Shown here: piece after piece, positions 43,569 to 56,304 of the stretch
Layout: every line of letters begins with the position of its first letter
Numbering within the stretch: position 1 is the first letter of the stretch
Source: Massospora cicadina
Taxonomy: Eukaryota > Entomophthoromycota > Entomophthoromycetes > Entomophthorales > Entomophthoraceae
DNA: 64,000 bases
NCBI GenBank assembly: GCA_022478985.1
Contig: JAKSZP010007881.1
Location: 124,001-188,000, forward strand
Direction: 5' to 3'
Program-made: the position numbers and the translations under genes
Notes under the pieces: model-generated
The model's database searches: none
The model's input: only the letters and a program-made list of their open reading frames with translations
What the model was told of the DNA's origin: nothing

Positions 43569-44600
43569 TCAATTTACTATTCTTCCATCCAAGGGGTTCT
43601 TGGTGGAGTAGGCGTCCGTTGTCATCTTAGCAATAATCTCAAATGGACCTGACCACAATGCATCCAACTTGTTTCTTCTCCTGAAATCATGTATATTGCA
43701 ATAGGCAACTCTAACTCCTATTTGATATTCTGATAAGGCCAGTTGGTTCTTATCATCCATCATTTTTGCTCAAATCCTTTTCTTCAAAGTCGCATCAAAT
43801 GCTTGCAATTGCATTTTGATCAGGACATCTGTCAATTTGGTTCAGGTACTGCTCAGCACTCATCCCTGGTGTTGGTTTCATCACTGAATATATTTTTGGT
43901 GGCAACGCGGCCTTCTTTCCATATAGAAACTCAAAGCATTTTCCTACTGCCATATGTTGTCTTATATTGTAGGCAAATGCCAACAAACTAAGGTACATTC
44001 CCCATGTAGAAGTTCTTCCTGCAACCAGCTTTCTCAGCATTGCGGCCAGCATCCCATTGACTCATTCTACCAGTCTGTTTTTCTCCAGCCAGTAGGTTAT
44101 AGACACAGCTCCTCAGATCCCCATTATTTCATTTAATTGCAGGAACACATGAGACGTGAAAATTGTTATACTGTCACTCATCAGGACCTTCAGGCATCCA
44201 TGTCAGTATAATACTTGAACTAGGATAAACTTTTCAGTGCTGGTAGCATCTACTTTCGCCAGGGCCTTTTTCTTAACCCATCTTGTCAGATGGCAAAATG
44301 CAACTATGATGTATTTGACTCCCCCTGTGCTCATCATCAGTGGTCCCATCACATAAATGGACACCATATTCCAGGTGAATCCAGGGCTGACCAGTCAGTA
44401 TCCAGTCATGTTCTTGTGCGGCTTGTGCAACTAAAACTCCACACAGCAAGCCAGATAGTCTATGACATCATAGTTGATGGACTCCCAGTAGTGATACTGG
44501 TGAATATGATCAGTCAAATTTCTCAGGCCTCTGTGCTCAACAACCTTATGATTGGCTTGAACAATACCACTCATTCTGATGGCTTTGAATTTTAGTAGTC
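43569..44600 (-). pseudogene. Integrase of element F
   Basis: Minus-strand frames read, from the C-terminal end, EYQIGVRVAYCNIHDFRRRN with LDALWSGPFEIIAKMT (the GPF/Y-like region near 43570-43760), then TWGMYLSLLAFAYNIRQHMA and FEFLYGKKAALPP (43795-44052), followed to the right by the core and zinc-binding parts in broken frames. The same C-terminal segment occurs in G at 56305-56515. Confidence 0.8.
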
Positions 44601-44779
44601 GCTTCCCACTGATCATCTTAAAAACTTGTTTATCTGTGGTCTCAGTGTTTTCCATCACTTTTCAAAGTACCCCTTGGATTTCTTAGAGCTTGTTTTTGAT
44701 TTCTCCATTGACCATTCTCTTGAATAGCTCATCTGCTTGCTGGTATACCACCTGAACCATTAGTAACCATGATAAGCTA

Positions 44780-45160
44780 TCCGCATGTTGATGAGAAGCC
44801 CCAGCTTGGAGACTATCTCATAATCATAAGCCTGTAGCTTTAGTGCCCATCAGGACAGTCATCCTTCTGGTTCTCATAGTTTGTGCAGCCAACGCATTGA
44901 GGAGTGGTCCATCACCACTTTGAAGTGCATTCCATGGATATACACCCAAAATGGTTTACAGGCTTAAATGACCGCAAGACATTCATGATCAGTCACAGTG
45001 TAATTTCTCTCATCAGCTGAGAATGTCCAGCTCACATATGTCACCAGATGTTTGTCCCCAAGTTCATCTACTTGGCTCAATACAGTGCCAATTGCTGTCA
45101 ACAAAATATCAGTTTTTGTTATAGGTTCTCAATTGAAATTTTGATATTTCAAGATTGGAT
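44780..45160 (-). pseudogene. RNase H of element F
   Basis: Reads HLVTYVSWTFSADERNYTVT with DHECLAVI and VVMDHSSMRWL, in Ty3/Gypsy order, with a stop after LAVI. Confidence 0.78.
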
Positions 45161-45166
45161 AATCTA

Positions 45167-46190
45167 TTAAATACTGGTGTAGCTCATCAAAGGATCTCTG
45201 GGCCTCTTTACGCCAAATGAATCATTTTTTGGATCCTTCAACAAATGGAAGAAGGGTTTGGAAAATCTTGCAAAATCCTGAATAAATTTTCCATAGTATC
45301 TGACCATTCCAAGGAACACTTGGATATCTTGGACACTCTTCAGCACAGCCATTTTGCTCTATGGCTTTGATCTTCTGGGCTTGCGGCTGCAGTCCACTAG
45401 ATTAGATTACAATCCCAGATATCTAACTTTTTCTTGAATAAGTGGCACTTCCTTGGCTTAATCTTCAGGTTTGCCATGGATAGTCTCTTAAACACTTCCT
45501 CCAAGTGGTGCAAATGGTCAGTAAATGTCCTACTAAACACAATTAACATCCAAGTACACCAGGACGCATGAAAACTTCAAGTCATTCAATATAGCGTCCA
45601 TGACCCTCTGGAACGTCACAGGTGCATTGAACAGACCATGTGGCATCCTCATATCCTGATAAAGCCCCTGCACCGTGTTAATTGCGCATTTCTCTTGGTC
45701 TTCTCTTGGCAAATCAATTTTCTAATATCCTGGCATTAGATCCATTGCAGAGAAATACTTTGCTTCTCTCAATTGATCTAGCCCATCATAAATTCTTGGT
45801 AGCGGGTATGAATCATTTTTCATTTTTTGTTCAACTTCTAATAATTGATCACCACCTGATTATAGCTGTCCTTCTTCTACACAATAAGGATAGGGCTTGC
45901 CCAGGGACTTGACAATGGAACTAGAAGCCCATGTTTCACTATTTTGCTGTTTTCTTCCTCTACTGCTGCTTCAGCCACCTTCAACCATAAAATTGGTCTC
46001 ATTCTGATTGGAAAATTTTTCCAGTATCAACCTTATGGACTACATCTCTTACACATCTCAAATTGTTGTCCTGGAAAAATACTTCCCAATACTTGTCAAA
46101 TAACTCAAGCACCTCTTCCTGCTGTCTATCCATCAGATCAGCGAGTTGCTCTCAATTGAGCAATAGATTGATACTCTCAGTTACCCTACT
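45167..46190 (-). pseudogene. Reverse transcriptase and preceding linker of element F
   Basis: From right to left on the minus strand: the linker KYWEVFFQDNNLRCVRDVVH near 46060-46150, RT core MRMPHGLFNAPVTFQRVMDA near 45620, the catalytic region VLVYLDVN (usual Y-x-D-D altered) near 45550, and the RT thumb/connection VQDIQVFLGMVRYYGKFIQD at 45290-45340. Stops interrupt it. Confidence 0.8.
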
Positions 46191-46490
46191 TGTAATCCCA
46201 TTTCATCAAGGGTCCCCGTTAAATCCCAAGGATAGCTTGCTTGATAATTAAAATCCTGCACATTTAATAAGGATGAAGTTCAGCCAAATGATCCTCAATA
46301 TTGCAGTGGCTTATGGTATTCTTACCATTTGGAACTCAAGAGCGTAAAAAATAGCTCCAACTCTTCTGGTCAATTTTGAGCTTAATTTTCCATTCATAAT
46401 TGGGAACTTCTTCTAAGCAGGTTTTGATACAAGCTGTGGATTTGGGGCTTCCAGCTTGTTGACACTTCTCCAAAGTTAGGATTCAGATAA

Positions 46491-48018
46491 GACTATAAAA
46501 GAGATAAAATAAATATATCTTTTACTAGATGGTAATTATTAGATAATCAGCTATTAGGCCAGGCGCCAGTATTTATACCTCTAGGGCGTCTCCTGACCAC
46601 ATAGAGCACAAAATTTCAACAGATATTGTACCACCTCAGTTCAGCCCTTGAACTGATACAACTGAAACCTAAACTTAAGTTTATTGGAGGCAAAATACTC
46701 TCAAAATTGGGAAGAGCATGGAAAAAACTTCAATAAAAACATGCAAAATTGTCCTAGGATTTTTCTGATTTGAATATTGTCATACTACTGATGAAATACA
46801 CCTTCTGTGAAATTCTTGCATTGATTCAAGTAGATGATGTCCCTCTAATCAGGACGTCATCAAACTCTCTCTTGATAGCACTAGGTACTTCCTTTTTGGC
46901 GGTCCATGTGCAAGTGCTATCATGCTGATTACACGGATTGACATATGAATTTCGCCCTAGGGCAGGAAATTGGTTACGTTATTGTTCATCTGATTGTCCA
47001 TGGGATTTTTAAACGTTAACTTTGGGTCAGTCCCAAATGATTTTGTATACTAGATGTTTTATGTTGTTCCTGATAATTGGGACCAATTGCTGAGAATTGA
47101 TGGAGTGAAAATCAGCCATAATGTGCGAGCATATTCAGCCTGAGCTTTTTGATAAAGTACTTAGTTAAATTAAAGTTAAGATATTTGGACCAATCCGTGT
47201 AGTTGTAATAGGCTTTAAGGTGAGAATTAGGGTTTTAGCTTAAGCTTTGGGAGGATAATTGGATTAATATGTTGGTTGTCAAAGGGTTTATTTTTGAGTC
47301 AACCACCAGAATCTGACAATCACTGCTGACTCAGAATGACAAGAACTAAGGCTGTGAAACCTCTGAATCTTAGAGTGGATTAAGTTCAGCCAGAATAGGG
47401 AAGAAGTTGCTATTCTTTGAATCAGTATTTCGTGAATTATTCTAAGTTTAGCTTTAAACACATCTGGGTTAATTATTCAACTACTGATAATAGTTGCCAT
47501 ACTATTATCACTCATATATATCTATCAAGCAACGCAAATCTTGCACATACCTAACCTGTAAAATTAGAAGCTGAGAACTATCAGTCTTAACCAGTTTTTA
47601 ACAGCATGTGATACGTGAGAGATGATAATATGTGACACTGATGAAGTCTCAGAGGTTTTTTGGGCCTCCAGCTCATCAATTCGGCGCAGGGCTTGCTCTA
47701 TCTGGGTTTAAAGAGATTAGATCTGTTCTTACTTCTTCTGCCAGCTAGTAGAAGTCTGGGTGACTTTTCGCCATGGACTTCAATATCTTATCTTTGAGCT
47801 CTTTGGAGGCATTAAGTAGTTGCTTGATAATTTCTTTTGGCTCCAAAATGTCCTTTCAAAGTAGCTTTATAGCTTCCACCACATACTTAATAACATCAGA
47901 ATCAATAATTTGAATTTGATAACGGAGCTAAATAATGTAGAAATGGTTCACTTTGATCAAATGGTTAACATCCCCTATACTTTGAGATGCTAAATTTTAA
48001 ACCTGCTCATAGGCCATC
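46491..48018. other. Unassigned retroelement sequence within element E
   Basis: CpG-poor sequence without a recognisable frame. TATTTATACCTCTAGGGCG near 46570 resembles the TATA region of LTRs here. CTTTTACTAGATGGTAAT at about 46521 resembles the ultrashort insert but lacks the full motif and flanking duplication. Confidence 0.35.
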
Positions 48019-48758
48019 TGTCAGGCAGCCAGGGGGAGGTCACTAGCAGCTTGAGATTCTGAAAAGCAGGGATTTAAAGTTTGCAGCGCTGGATGAGACT
48101 TTCTCCATTAGAATAAAATAAGTCCTTAAATATAAAAAAATTAATAAATTTCATGGGAAAGTACTTTAGTTGATGATAAATCAGTACTATATATAGTGCT
48201 ATAAAAACAAAAGAGGATTTCAGGATTACTAGGAAATTCAAAAAAGTGATTTGTGATTCCCAAATGTCTTGACCATTATCCTGTTAAGCTAGCTGTTCCT
48301 CTTGATTATATGGTATTATCTCAATAGCAACAACTGAGTAGGATAATAGGATTATATGGTAGACTTTAGTAGAGAATTGTGATCAAGGTGAGAAAGGAGT
48401 TTAATTGTAATGTAATGCAGAAAAAGAAAATGTTCAGCATACATGGTTAATCTTGAATGAGGTGACAAATACAGGAGATCTTCAAATGGCGAGACTTTTG
48501 TTAACAGAATTAGTGGATTCATATAGGATTCAGAAATGGGTAAAGTAATTTTTAATATAAATTTAGTGTTATTAATTGAATTTAGAGAGATTAGTTTATC
48601 ACTACAAATTTAAAATATAAGCTGATAGTGTGGATTTGAGACTTAATTTGGGACTATTGGGACCATTTGGGAATTTCAATAATTAAATCCAAAATTATTG
48701 GTGCCAATCAATATTCTTTCTGGGAAAAAGGTTTACCTTGTATAGGGAGAATCCAACA
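48019..48758 (-). mobile_element. Solo LTR of the RFC1-carrying element's family
   Basis: It starts TGTCAGGCAGCCAGGG and ends GGGAGAATCCAACA, like the LTRs 6290-6780 and 9029-9518, and shares GCTTGAGATTCTGAAAAGCA-like and CCATTAGAATAAA blocks and the ATATATAGTGCT palindrome. Flanks CCATC (48014-48018) and TCATC (48759-48763) are a target duplication with one C/T change. It is about 250 bp longer than the other two. Confidence 0.82.
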
Positions 48759-48763
48759 TCATC

Positions 48764-49216
48764 TGTAAGGTCCCTTGGATAGTGATATGTTATTAAAGTT
48801 CCTCATTATAGACTCCTAGTAAGTGCACAATATGATAAAGTGCTGGGTGTAAGAATTGGAAATATAGTGAGATAAATTCTCACTTGATCCATAACTCTAT
48901 GGAAGAGCATTGGATTAATACAGGTTCCTAAGAGCCCTATCCATGGCGGATGCCCTTTTGTAGCTGTCTCTTTCTACTAGGTTAATGACTCTTAAAGTAA
49001 CTCTTTAACTTCTTCATTGAAAACCAGGTTAAATAACAAGATTTAGGAAAAGCCATAGGATTTTCTTAAAATTCTTAAACGTGACAATGGATGGATTTCC
49101 CATTTATTCATCTTCTTCACCATTTCCATTGTGCACCCAGTGGGTAACACTATCAATCAAGTTTATCATCCATAGTGCAACCAATTAGTTGCAGGTATTG
49201 TTAAGCATCAGCTGAG
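48764..49216 (-). pseudogene. Start of gag of element E
   Basis: Just after the primer site the minus strand can be read, with stops, as SVTHWVHNGNGEEDE, which parallels SVIHWVQNGEGTEDD in the gag-only element at 57930. This links E and that element to one superfamily. The rest of gag is not recognisable. Confidence 0.5.
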
Positions 49217-49234
49217 CCCCTGTAGTGAGCACCA
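49217..49234 (-). promoter_or_regulatory. tRNA-type primer-binding site of element E
   Basis: The minus strand reads TGGTGCTCACTACAGGGG three bases after the 5' LTR. Confidence 0.85.
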
Positions 49235-49237
49235 GCC

Positions 49238-50812
49238 TGTAGGGCTTTCATATTTGAGCTCAATAGTGTTATACACAAGAAGCCCTACAACGAATAATTG
49301 AAGCTGACTAAGTCGTATGACAGGTAACCTTTTATTTTAGAGAGTGCCAAATCACCACTTATGTCCCATCAGATAGAGTATCTATCCTATGATAATTATG
49401 ATGAGATGGACTTATTAAAGTTAAGTATCAAAATAAGATAAAGAAATAATGTCATATTATATTATAGTATAAAATAGGGTTTTATATGTCACATTTAACT
49501 ATATAAACCCCAAAAGAAAAAGTATCATTTAAATTAATGGAGGGAAAAATCAAGAAGGAAGGCTCTTGGTCAGGCGATGCAATCTGGATGGCATAGAAGA
49601 TTTGGACTACTTTAGATATCTGGTTCATCATCTAGATTAAAGTCAGAGTTGCAAACGCCTATTGTATGAGGAAAATAGACCAAAATGAAGATAGTTTTAA
49701 AAGATATAAACATCTTAAAGATAAGTCTAGGGATTTATTCTCCTGTTGATTACTTTTACAATGGCTTCCTGCTCTAATATTCCTGATCACAAGTGAATTC
49801 TCGACTTAAACAATGAAAATTATTAACTGTAAAAGCTTGTATATTCTGAATTAGCAAAATAGAGTATTTATTTTATAAAATAAAGACTAATATAGGATTT
49901 AGTGTTCCCCACACCTTTACCCATGATACCTTGACTTATGCCACTACTTAACCAGCGGTTTGTGGTGAGGGTCCACATTACATTAGGTATCCTGCTGTAA
50001 CCCAGATCAGTCTTGTGGACATGTATTCCCAACATATTAATATCAAGACAGCATCTCTTCTGAAGCGTCTAAAAAAGGCTAAACCATCGCTCCTCTTGAA
50101 CAACAGTAGCACATACCAAGGCAGTTTTTACTTCTAAAAAGCAATTAATTCAATCATAACTCAATTTGACACAAAAACTAATTTTAACTTAACCAACAAT
50201 GCCCCTGATCCCAGGTCATTTAGTTTATTATAATTAAGTGGAACTGCAAGGCCACGAATCTTAACTTTCAATTATAGTTAGAAAATATTTTCATTCCTTT
50301 GTTGCTGATATATTTAACAAAAGATTTTATATTTAGATGTGAGCTATTATTTATTATATCTAATCTAATTGATAAATTAGGTCCAGTCAACCACTCAACA
50401 ATTGATATAATGCCTTTATATCATATTTTGATAGGGCAAAATTGAGAGTTGAATACCCAAATCAGATGAGTTTAGGTTTTTTTAAATTGATCAGTTATAG
50501 ATTATTTAATCTTTTTCTTTTTCAGGTTCATCTTAATTTACTGCCTTTAGTGCCACTCGAGTAGCTGTCACCTTATCTAATGATGATCCTTCATTTTGAG
50601 TAGTCAAGATTTCATCTCAGTGTATCTTAGGCTCAATCTGGTCCATAAGATTTCCCTCAGAGTCGCTTTGAGATGCGCTGAATATCAATTTCTCCAGTAA
50701 TTTTTTCAAGGTAATTCCTTTAATTTCCTTCATGGATCAAGGAATCTACTCAGTTGTGGGAGTCAAATAGTCAATATTCTTCCCACCATGTCTGATATTT
50801 AGACATCTGACA
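49238..50812 (-). repeat. 5' LTR of element E with an internal insertion
   Basis: Partner of 36135-36900. The segment 49580-50397 has no counterpart in the other LTR and is an insertion of about 820 bp of AT-rich sequence that I could not classify; no terminal repeats were found. Confidence 0.75.
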
Positions 50813-52620
50813 CCTTAGTGAAAAGCCTTACAATAAAGACTCTATTGGATAATTAATAGTTAGCAGTTTAAAAACTACTTAATCCAGATGTATATCTAAA
50901 GATAACCAATCCAGAATTTCTTACTATTTTATTTGTTTTGTCATGATACTAGTATTAATATCTATATATTAAAATAAATATATATATTTAATTATACCTT
51001 CAAGCTATATCTTTAAAAGATCCCCTAGATCAAATTAAGAAAACAGCTACAATGGCTACAGTGACAAATTTAAAATATAACACTAAACTGATAAGTATAA
51101 ACTAGGCCATAATCTAAGACATGCGCTTTCACAAATAACCCTACTTATAAGAATCATTTGCCCTCTAGATTCTATATAAGATGATCTAAAACTAAAACAT
51201 ACTTTTAGCCTAGGCTGCTCCACAAAGTAATACTATATGTCATTATTAGGTGATGATCCCTATTTAATTGCTTGCAATATAATAACAGCTTTAATTAGGG
51301 TTACTAAACTTAAGTTATAATTCTTATAGTTTTATAAGTAGGTTCTATACACTACTTCACATTGAAAAATGGGATAACTAGACTAGTGTAAAAACCTCAG
51401 GGTTTCTACTAGTGCACAAACTTGCTAAATGGTGATTATTTAAATAGTATATAATTTACTAGGTGTATGACAACAGCAAGCTCAGTTGAGTCCTTAATAT
51501 TGATTAACTTTGGACTCACTCTGGAAAATATTGATAGATAAGTAATTTTGACCTCAATTGGGGTAATTTCTGACAAATATTTGATTTTATTACACTTAGA
51601 GCAGTATACTCTTATAAAGATAATTAGGGACTTATTAATTTCAACTGGAAGCAGACAAACACAATAAGTTACAATTTTATAAGCAAAGTTTATTATTAGG
51701 ATTAGGGATAATAAACATAGGAGAGATCATAAGAAGACATGTAAAATATCATTTGTGGTGATAGTGCTTATCTCATCACACCTATCCAACAAAAACAGGT
51801 ATTGCTTTAGAATTTGGGAATAACCCAGAAGATTTTTAATTAAAAAGCGTAGTTAATTCCATTCTAATCAGCTATCACATTGGCATCTACAACTGATCAA
51901 TTTACAATAGCAAGTGCTCATTTAATGAGCCAACTTACTAATTACAGTGTTGTCAGCAACAAACTTCAACTAAAATAAGCATAGATATCATTGGATTTGC
52001 ATCCTTTGTAGATTACAAATAATAATTAAATTAGTTATAACAGATGAATGACTGATTTTAAATAAACAATCGTCTAAAGCTTAAACTATAAGTTAATTTA
52101 TAAATGAACCAATCAATAATATAAATTTAAGCATAACTAATACCAAGCTGGATAATGTGGTCATGTAAAAATACCACAACTAGGTACCAAGTATTTATGA
52201 CAGGGTAATATAAACATTAATAAAATATTCTTTTTGGGTTAAATCCTATATAAGCTAAATATAAAATATATTTAATAACAATACAGATAATAACAATATA
52301 TATTTTAGACAAAGCTTCTTTGATTAATATAGCATTCTTCAAGTACATCTTAGTTATTGGTTCTAGATGAAATTTTTTATAGTTTATCTCATATATACCT
52401 CATTAACCTGAAAATAAGCGATGCACTAGGTAGGAATTTTCCTAGGATAATATTTGTAAGCCCTAAGACAGACCTCCATATGCACCATTCCAGATACCCA
52501 TCCAGATCTAAGAAGAGCTACAAACTCCAAGCTGATTTCTGGATCAATAGTGTGATATTGTCCATTTGGTAGATCAGCGTTTGAACATTTTTCTTAAAGA
52601 AAATTGGCCTCTTAATTACT
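50813..52620. other. AT-rich sequence, no feature recognised
   Basis: Between element E and element G. Very AT-rich with no convincing frame. It may be older repeat or intergenic DNA. Confidence 0.4.
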
Positions 52621-53767
52621 GTTGGGATTTTTGCCCATATTCCCAGCCTGCTAGATTACCTGGTGTTGGTAGGGGAAACTTTACCTAAGGCGAAGTGAAT
52701 CAGAAATTGGTTGACCCAAGTTTTGGAGGAACTACATTTGGGGGATTTTGGGATATTCAACTGGTCGTATCCATTGGGGATCAATCCAGATGAATACCTA
52801 ATATCTCATCAGGCGGAGTGGCTGACAAAATAGGGGCATCTGATAGTGATTAACTATCAGGTGTACCAATTGTGATTGGTTGGGTTTCATCACCAACTGA
52901 TTAGGAATGAATAGTGAGTTGTGAGGCGAGTGATACCACCTGCAACTAGCAAATCAATCAGTTGGTGAAGTGACCTGCCATAATGGGTACAAGTCCCATT
53001 ACCTAAGCAGGTTGCTAGCCAATTATGGTTGGTTCACTTGGATTGAGAGGAAAGCATTAAGGACACGTTTTTTGACTCTTTCCATTTGAGGTTTTGAGGA
53101 TGGCCGATGACAGAATCCTAGCCAGGATGGGGAAGACCATTGCTGCTGAGACAAGGAAGAGTGATTCATTGGCAACGGCTGCCATTTAATCAAAGAGGTA
53201 TCAACTGAGGGTTAGATGGCCAAATCCATACTATTTAATTCCCTAGGATTCAAAAGAATAAAAACAGCATTTAGGAAAACAGTTTTATTAGTATTATTAG
53301 TATTATTAGTAATATTATCAATTTGGTGTATAGTTAGACTATCAACATCCATTGTGATGTTCCATCTCAAGGATATTATTGTAGAAGGCAATAATTTGGA
53401 AGACTCTCAGAGAGAATAGTAGAGATCTGAGCAGGGATCTAGAGACAAAGGGAACCACAATCAAGGGATAGCTGCCAACTGTGTGTTAGGCTGAAAGAGA
53501 CTGTCACTGGGGTATCTGGACGAAGATTGGGTGGACAGGAATATAGGGAATGAATCCCTACAAGTACGACTTATCAATTATTTAATCAGAAGTACTGGCC
53601 GAAGCGTTGGGCCTTATAATAGTTCAAACTCAACTATGGATAATAGTCTCCATACTATTATCAGATAATACATTCTATACAACGTGAAGTGCATGAGGAA
53701 ATCAAGCTTTGCAGTAAAAAGGTTACTGGGTTGATGACCAAAACTAATCAATAAGTAAATTTTTACA
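52621..53767 (+). repeat. 5' LTR of element G
   Basis: 1147 bp, TGTTGGGA to TTTTTACA. The first half matches 63490-64000 with mostly transition differences. A run of TTATTAGTA repeats near 53285 is part of it. Confidence 0.88.
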
Positions 53768-53770
53768 GGT

Positions 53771-53787
53771 TGGTGCTCACTACAGGG
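53771..53787 (+). promoter_or_regulatory. tRNA-type primer-binding site of element G
   Basis: TGGTGCTCACTACAGGG three bases after the 5' LTR. Confidence 0.85.
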
Positions 53788-53791
53788 TTAG

Positions 53792-54600
53792 TTGAGTAAA
53801 GAATCTATTATAATGTCATACAAAGAAGATGTTTCCAATTTTGGAAATAAGTTACTGAAGGAAGTAACGAATATAGAACGTGAAGAGGATCACGTTCAGT
53901 GGCATTCAATCAGCTCAGCAGTGGAGCTCCATGTGAAGCAAAATGAAGATACTCAAGTTCAGGGAAAAGGACTTGCAGTTTAGATATGGAACAATCTAGT
54001 GCTGCAAGGAACCAGTTCCACCAGACATCTATTTGAGATAAAAAGTAACAGCAGGGCCAACTTGGGTTGAAATTGGCCCGCTGGAAATAGTCCTAAGGAA
54101 CAGCAGGATAAACTCAGGTTGAAATTGGATCTGCTTTAAATAGTCCTGAGGAGAAAGTGTTTAGATGAGGAATTGGACGAAATAAGAAGCAATTAATCCG
54201 GAGAATTGAATTGCCATACCAAAGAAGAGATAGTCAAAATAGGAAATGATTGATCTCAGATAATCACTGGTTGTGACGGATGGGGTCTTTGAAAACTGCC
54301 ACAAAGCAGTTAGGCAAGAGTTCCCAAGTGAGGGCCCACAGGCAGGATAGCCCTGCTGTTGAGAGATACCAAATCTGACTATGTGGAAACCACTTTACCA
54401 TGAAGGTTTGGACCACAGTTAGGACAATGCTGTTGCTCAGGAGGAGGGCCTGACCCCTGAGAGGGCGTACAGGGACTGAATGGCCCTGTCAAAGTCTGAA
54501 CTGCTGTCCATGTGGGGGTTTCAAGGTTTGCTTAATAAACTGATTTACAAATGCAAAAACTTTATTTTCGAATTTATTAGGTTTTATTTGATATTATAGA
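53792..54600 (+). pseudogene. Degenerate gag-region sequence of element G
   Basis: A 63-codon frame begins right after the primer site (about 53792-53983, MSYKEDVSNFGNKLLKEVTN) and further short stretches follow in other frames. It is where gag should start; there is no zinc knuckle. Assignment rests on position only. Confidence 0.35.
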
Positions 54601-54604
54601 AGAT

Positions 54605-54690
54605 GAAACTGCTTTACACAGTTTCGCCTGCTCAGATTTATACTGAGCTTATTGAGGAAGAGCAGGTCCTGTTCCCGCGAAGTCCGCGGG
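54605..54690. other. Row of three perfect hairpins
   Basis: GAAACTG-CTTTACA-CAGTTTC (54605-54625), GCTCAG-ATTTATA-CTGAGC (54630-54648) and CCCGCG-AAGTC-CGCGGG (54674-54690) follow each other, with an additional CCTGCTC/GAGCAGG pairing possible around the second. The last is CpG-rich in an otherwise CpG-poor area. No known RNA family fits; it is not a tRNA cloverleaf because there is no closing stem. Confidence 0.6.
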
Positions 54691-55960
54691 CATCTTCCCG
54701 GTGGTGGGCCCTATTCAAGAATCTAGACCCTCAATTTCAGCGTTGAGGCCCATTCTTGAACTCAGGCTGGGTACCCTCAGGGTTGCAGAAACTTTTCCAC
54801 ATTTATTATTTGGCTTCTATTTGCTCTCAAAGCCCAGGCCGTTCCCTTTGCCCATATTCCCCAATATTGGTTCATTGACTCTTTTGGGAATATCTTGTTT
54901 GGCGGCATCTGGTTGGCCAGAGTGCCATTCGCAAGGATTTTCATCCTTGTTGATACTCCCATGAGCAACAGATCTGGCCTCTGATTGGTCAGAAATTCAC
55001 ATCCGAGGGTCTGATCCCTCATCGCCACATTTAGCAATATTGGATTTGGCAGCATCTGGTTGGCCAGAGCGCCATTTCTGAGGCTTCCTTTCCTGACAGC
55101 CTTTTGATTCAATATTGCTTCCAATTTTGAGGCATCTGATTCATCAGATTGCCATTTATGATAATCGGTGCAGTTGAGCCCCTCTCCCCTGGCCCTGACT
55201 ATCGCCCTAGGGAAGATTAGGGCTATGTGGTGGTCAGGCAACGCCTTGACCGTTACACTGGTCAGGAGTTTCTGGAGACGAGTTCATCAATTCAGGAAAA
55301 ATAGATGAAGCTAACAAGGCCAGAATGACCTGTGTAATTAAGGATAGCCATGAAGGCTGAAAATTGTTTTCAGGAGAAATAATGAGCTGGACAATCAGAT
55401 GAAACTGTTGGCTAATGAGATACAAAGATCCGGAAGCATCAGTTGCCAAATAAGAGATGAAATTAGGGCCTGTTGGACGAATTTACAGTTGAGATTAAAG
55501 GCCTAATATAGGAGAATTGCCCAAAGTCAGCAAGTATGGCCTATATGTGAGGAGACAGCGCTGCTGGTCATATAGGGAGAAAGGTCAATACTAATCAGTA
55601 GTATTGAGCCTAAGAGAAAATAGATGCAATGTTCCCAGCGGACCTCTGAACCATTAAATGGTTATGTCCTGAGATTTTGGTCAAGTCCCAGAAGGGGACC
55701 ACTGAACCAAATGGTTGGTTAAATCTTAAGAGGATAAGATTTTGAACCATGATAACTGGTAGGTTTAAGTACCCAGGACCAAGTTAGGATGAAGGGAAAA
55801 AAAGGACCTCTTAGCCTTTTTGTAGGTTGCAAGTCCCATTGCAAAAGAAAAATAAAAAAAATTATATAAAACATAAAAAATATCGATTTTAGTTCTATGA
55901 GTTTCAGACCTAAGAAGCAACAAGAAATCCTGATGGCAGAATTGAGATAATTCCACGATT
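54691..55960. other. Interior of element G without recognised domain
   Basis: A 154-codon minus-strand frame (54777-55241) contains internal repeats: GCATCTGGTTGGCCAGAG followed by GCCATT occurs near 54907 and 55059, and a weaker copy near 55129. Whether it is coding is unclear. A stretch with AAGGACC and TGAACCAT phrases (55620-55860) recurs at 56520-56760. Confidence 0.35.
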
Positions 55961-56190
55961 TTGGGTCTCTTAATGAAATGGGATTACCAGCTGGAGTGGC
56001 CAAAAGCATCAACCTATTGGTTTATTGGGAGCAGCTCGCTGATTTTCCAGAAGGGAAGAAGGAGGAGGTGCTCAAATTATTTGAGAAATATTGGGAAGTG
56101 TTTGCTCAGGATGACCACAATTTGGGATGTGCACGAGACATAATTCACAAGGTTGACACTGATAAATTTACTGATAGGGATGAGTACTGA
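55961..56190 (+). pseudogene. Linker before RT of element G
   Basis: A 70-codon frame reads GVAKSINLLVYWEQLADFPE, then KKEEVLKLFEKYWEVFAQDD and RDIIHKVDTDKF, the region between protease and RT in Ty3/Gypsy pol (ending in the H-x-I-x-T-like segment). It parallels F at about 46010-46190. RT itself does not follow; the sequence jumps to the integrase end. Confidence 0.7.
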
Positions 56191-56304
56191 GCAATACTTG
56201 AACTGACTGATGAGTATCCTGATCAATATGCAATCTCAAGCATTCAATACCAACTTGAAGAAAAGGATACAAGCAAAATTGACAGATAACAAAAACTGAC
56301 CAGC

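Larger units (their letters stand above)
39030..46490 (-). mobile_element. Element F: Ty3/Gypsy element, minus strand, incomplete
   Basis: F is a relative of element G (52621 onward). Its 3' LTR (about 39030-40084) is followed, moving right, by an antisense-coding region, integrase (43569-44600), RNase H, RT and the linker before RT (about 46010-46190, reading EEVLELFDKYWEVFFQDNNL, close to EEVLKLFEKYWEVFAQDDHN in G). No protease, gag or 5' LTR was found to its right, so F is truncated or rearranged at about 46490. It lies inside element E and is interrupted by the solo LTR 41191-42558. Confidence 0.75.
36135..50812 (-). mobile_element. Element E: Ty3/Gypsy element, minus strand, heavily interrupted
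   Basis: LTRs at 36135-36900 (3') and 49238-50812 (5', with an 820-bp insertion) have ends TGTAGGG and TCTGACA (left copy TATAGGG and TCTAACA). The flanks TCTTA (36130-36134) and CCTTA (50813-50817) are a target duplication with one C/T change. A tRNA-type primer site follows the 5' LTR (49217-49234), and the first part of gag resembles that of the gag-only element at 56984. Integrase lies at 37295-37964. F-family sequence, a chromovirus-type solo LTR, the solo LTR 48019-48758 and another LTR at 38605 have entered since. RT and protease of E itself were not found. Confidence 0.78.

Noticed and set aside
46515..46540. Another ultrashort insertion (CTTTTACTAGATGGTAAT)
   Set aside because: It lacks AGTA before CTAGATGG and no flanking duplication is visible.
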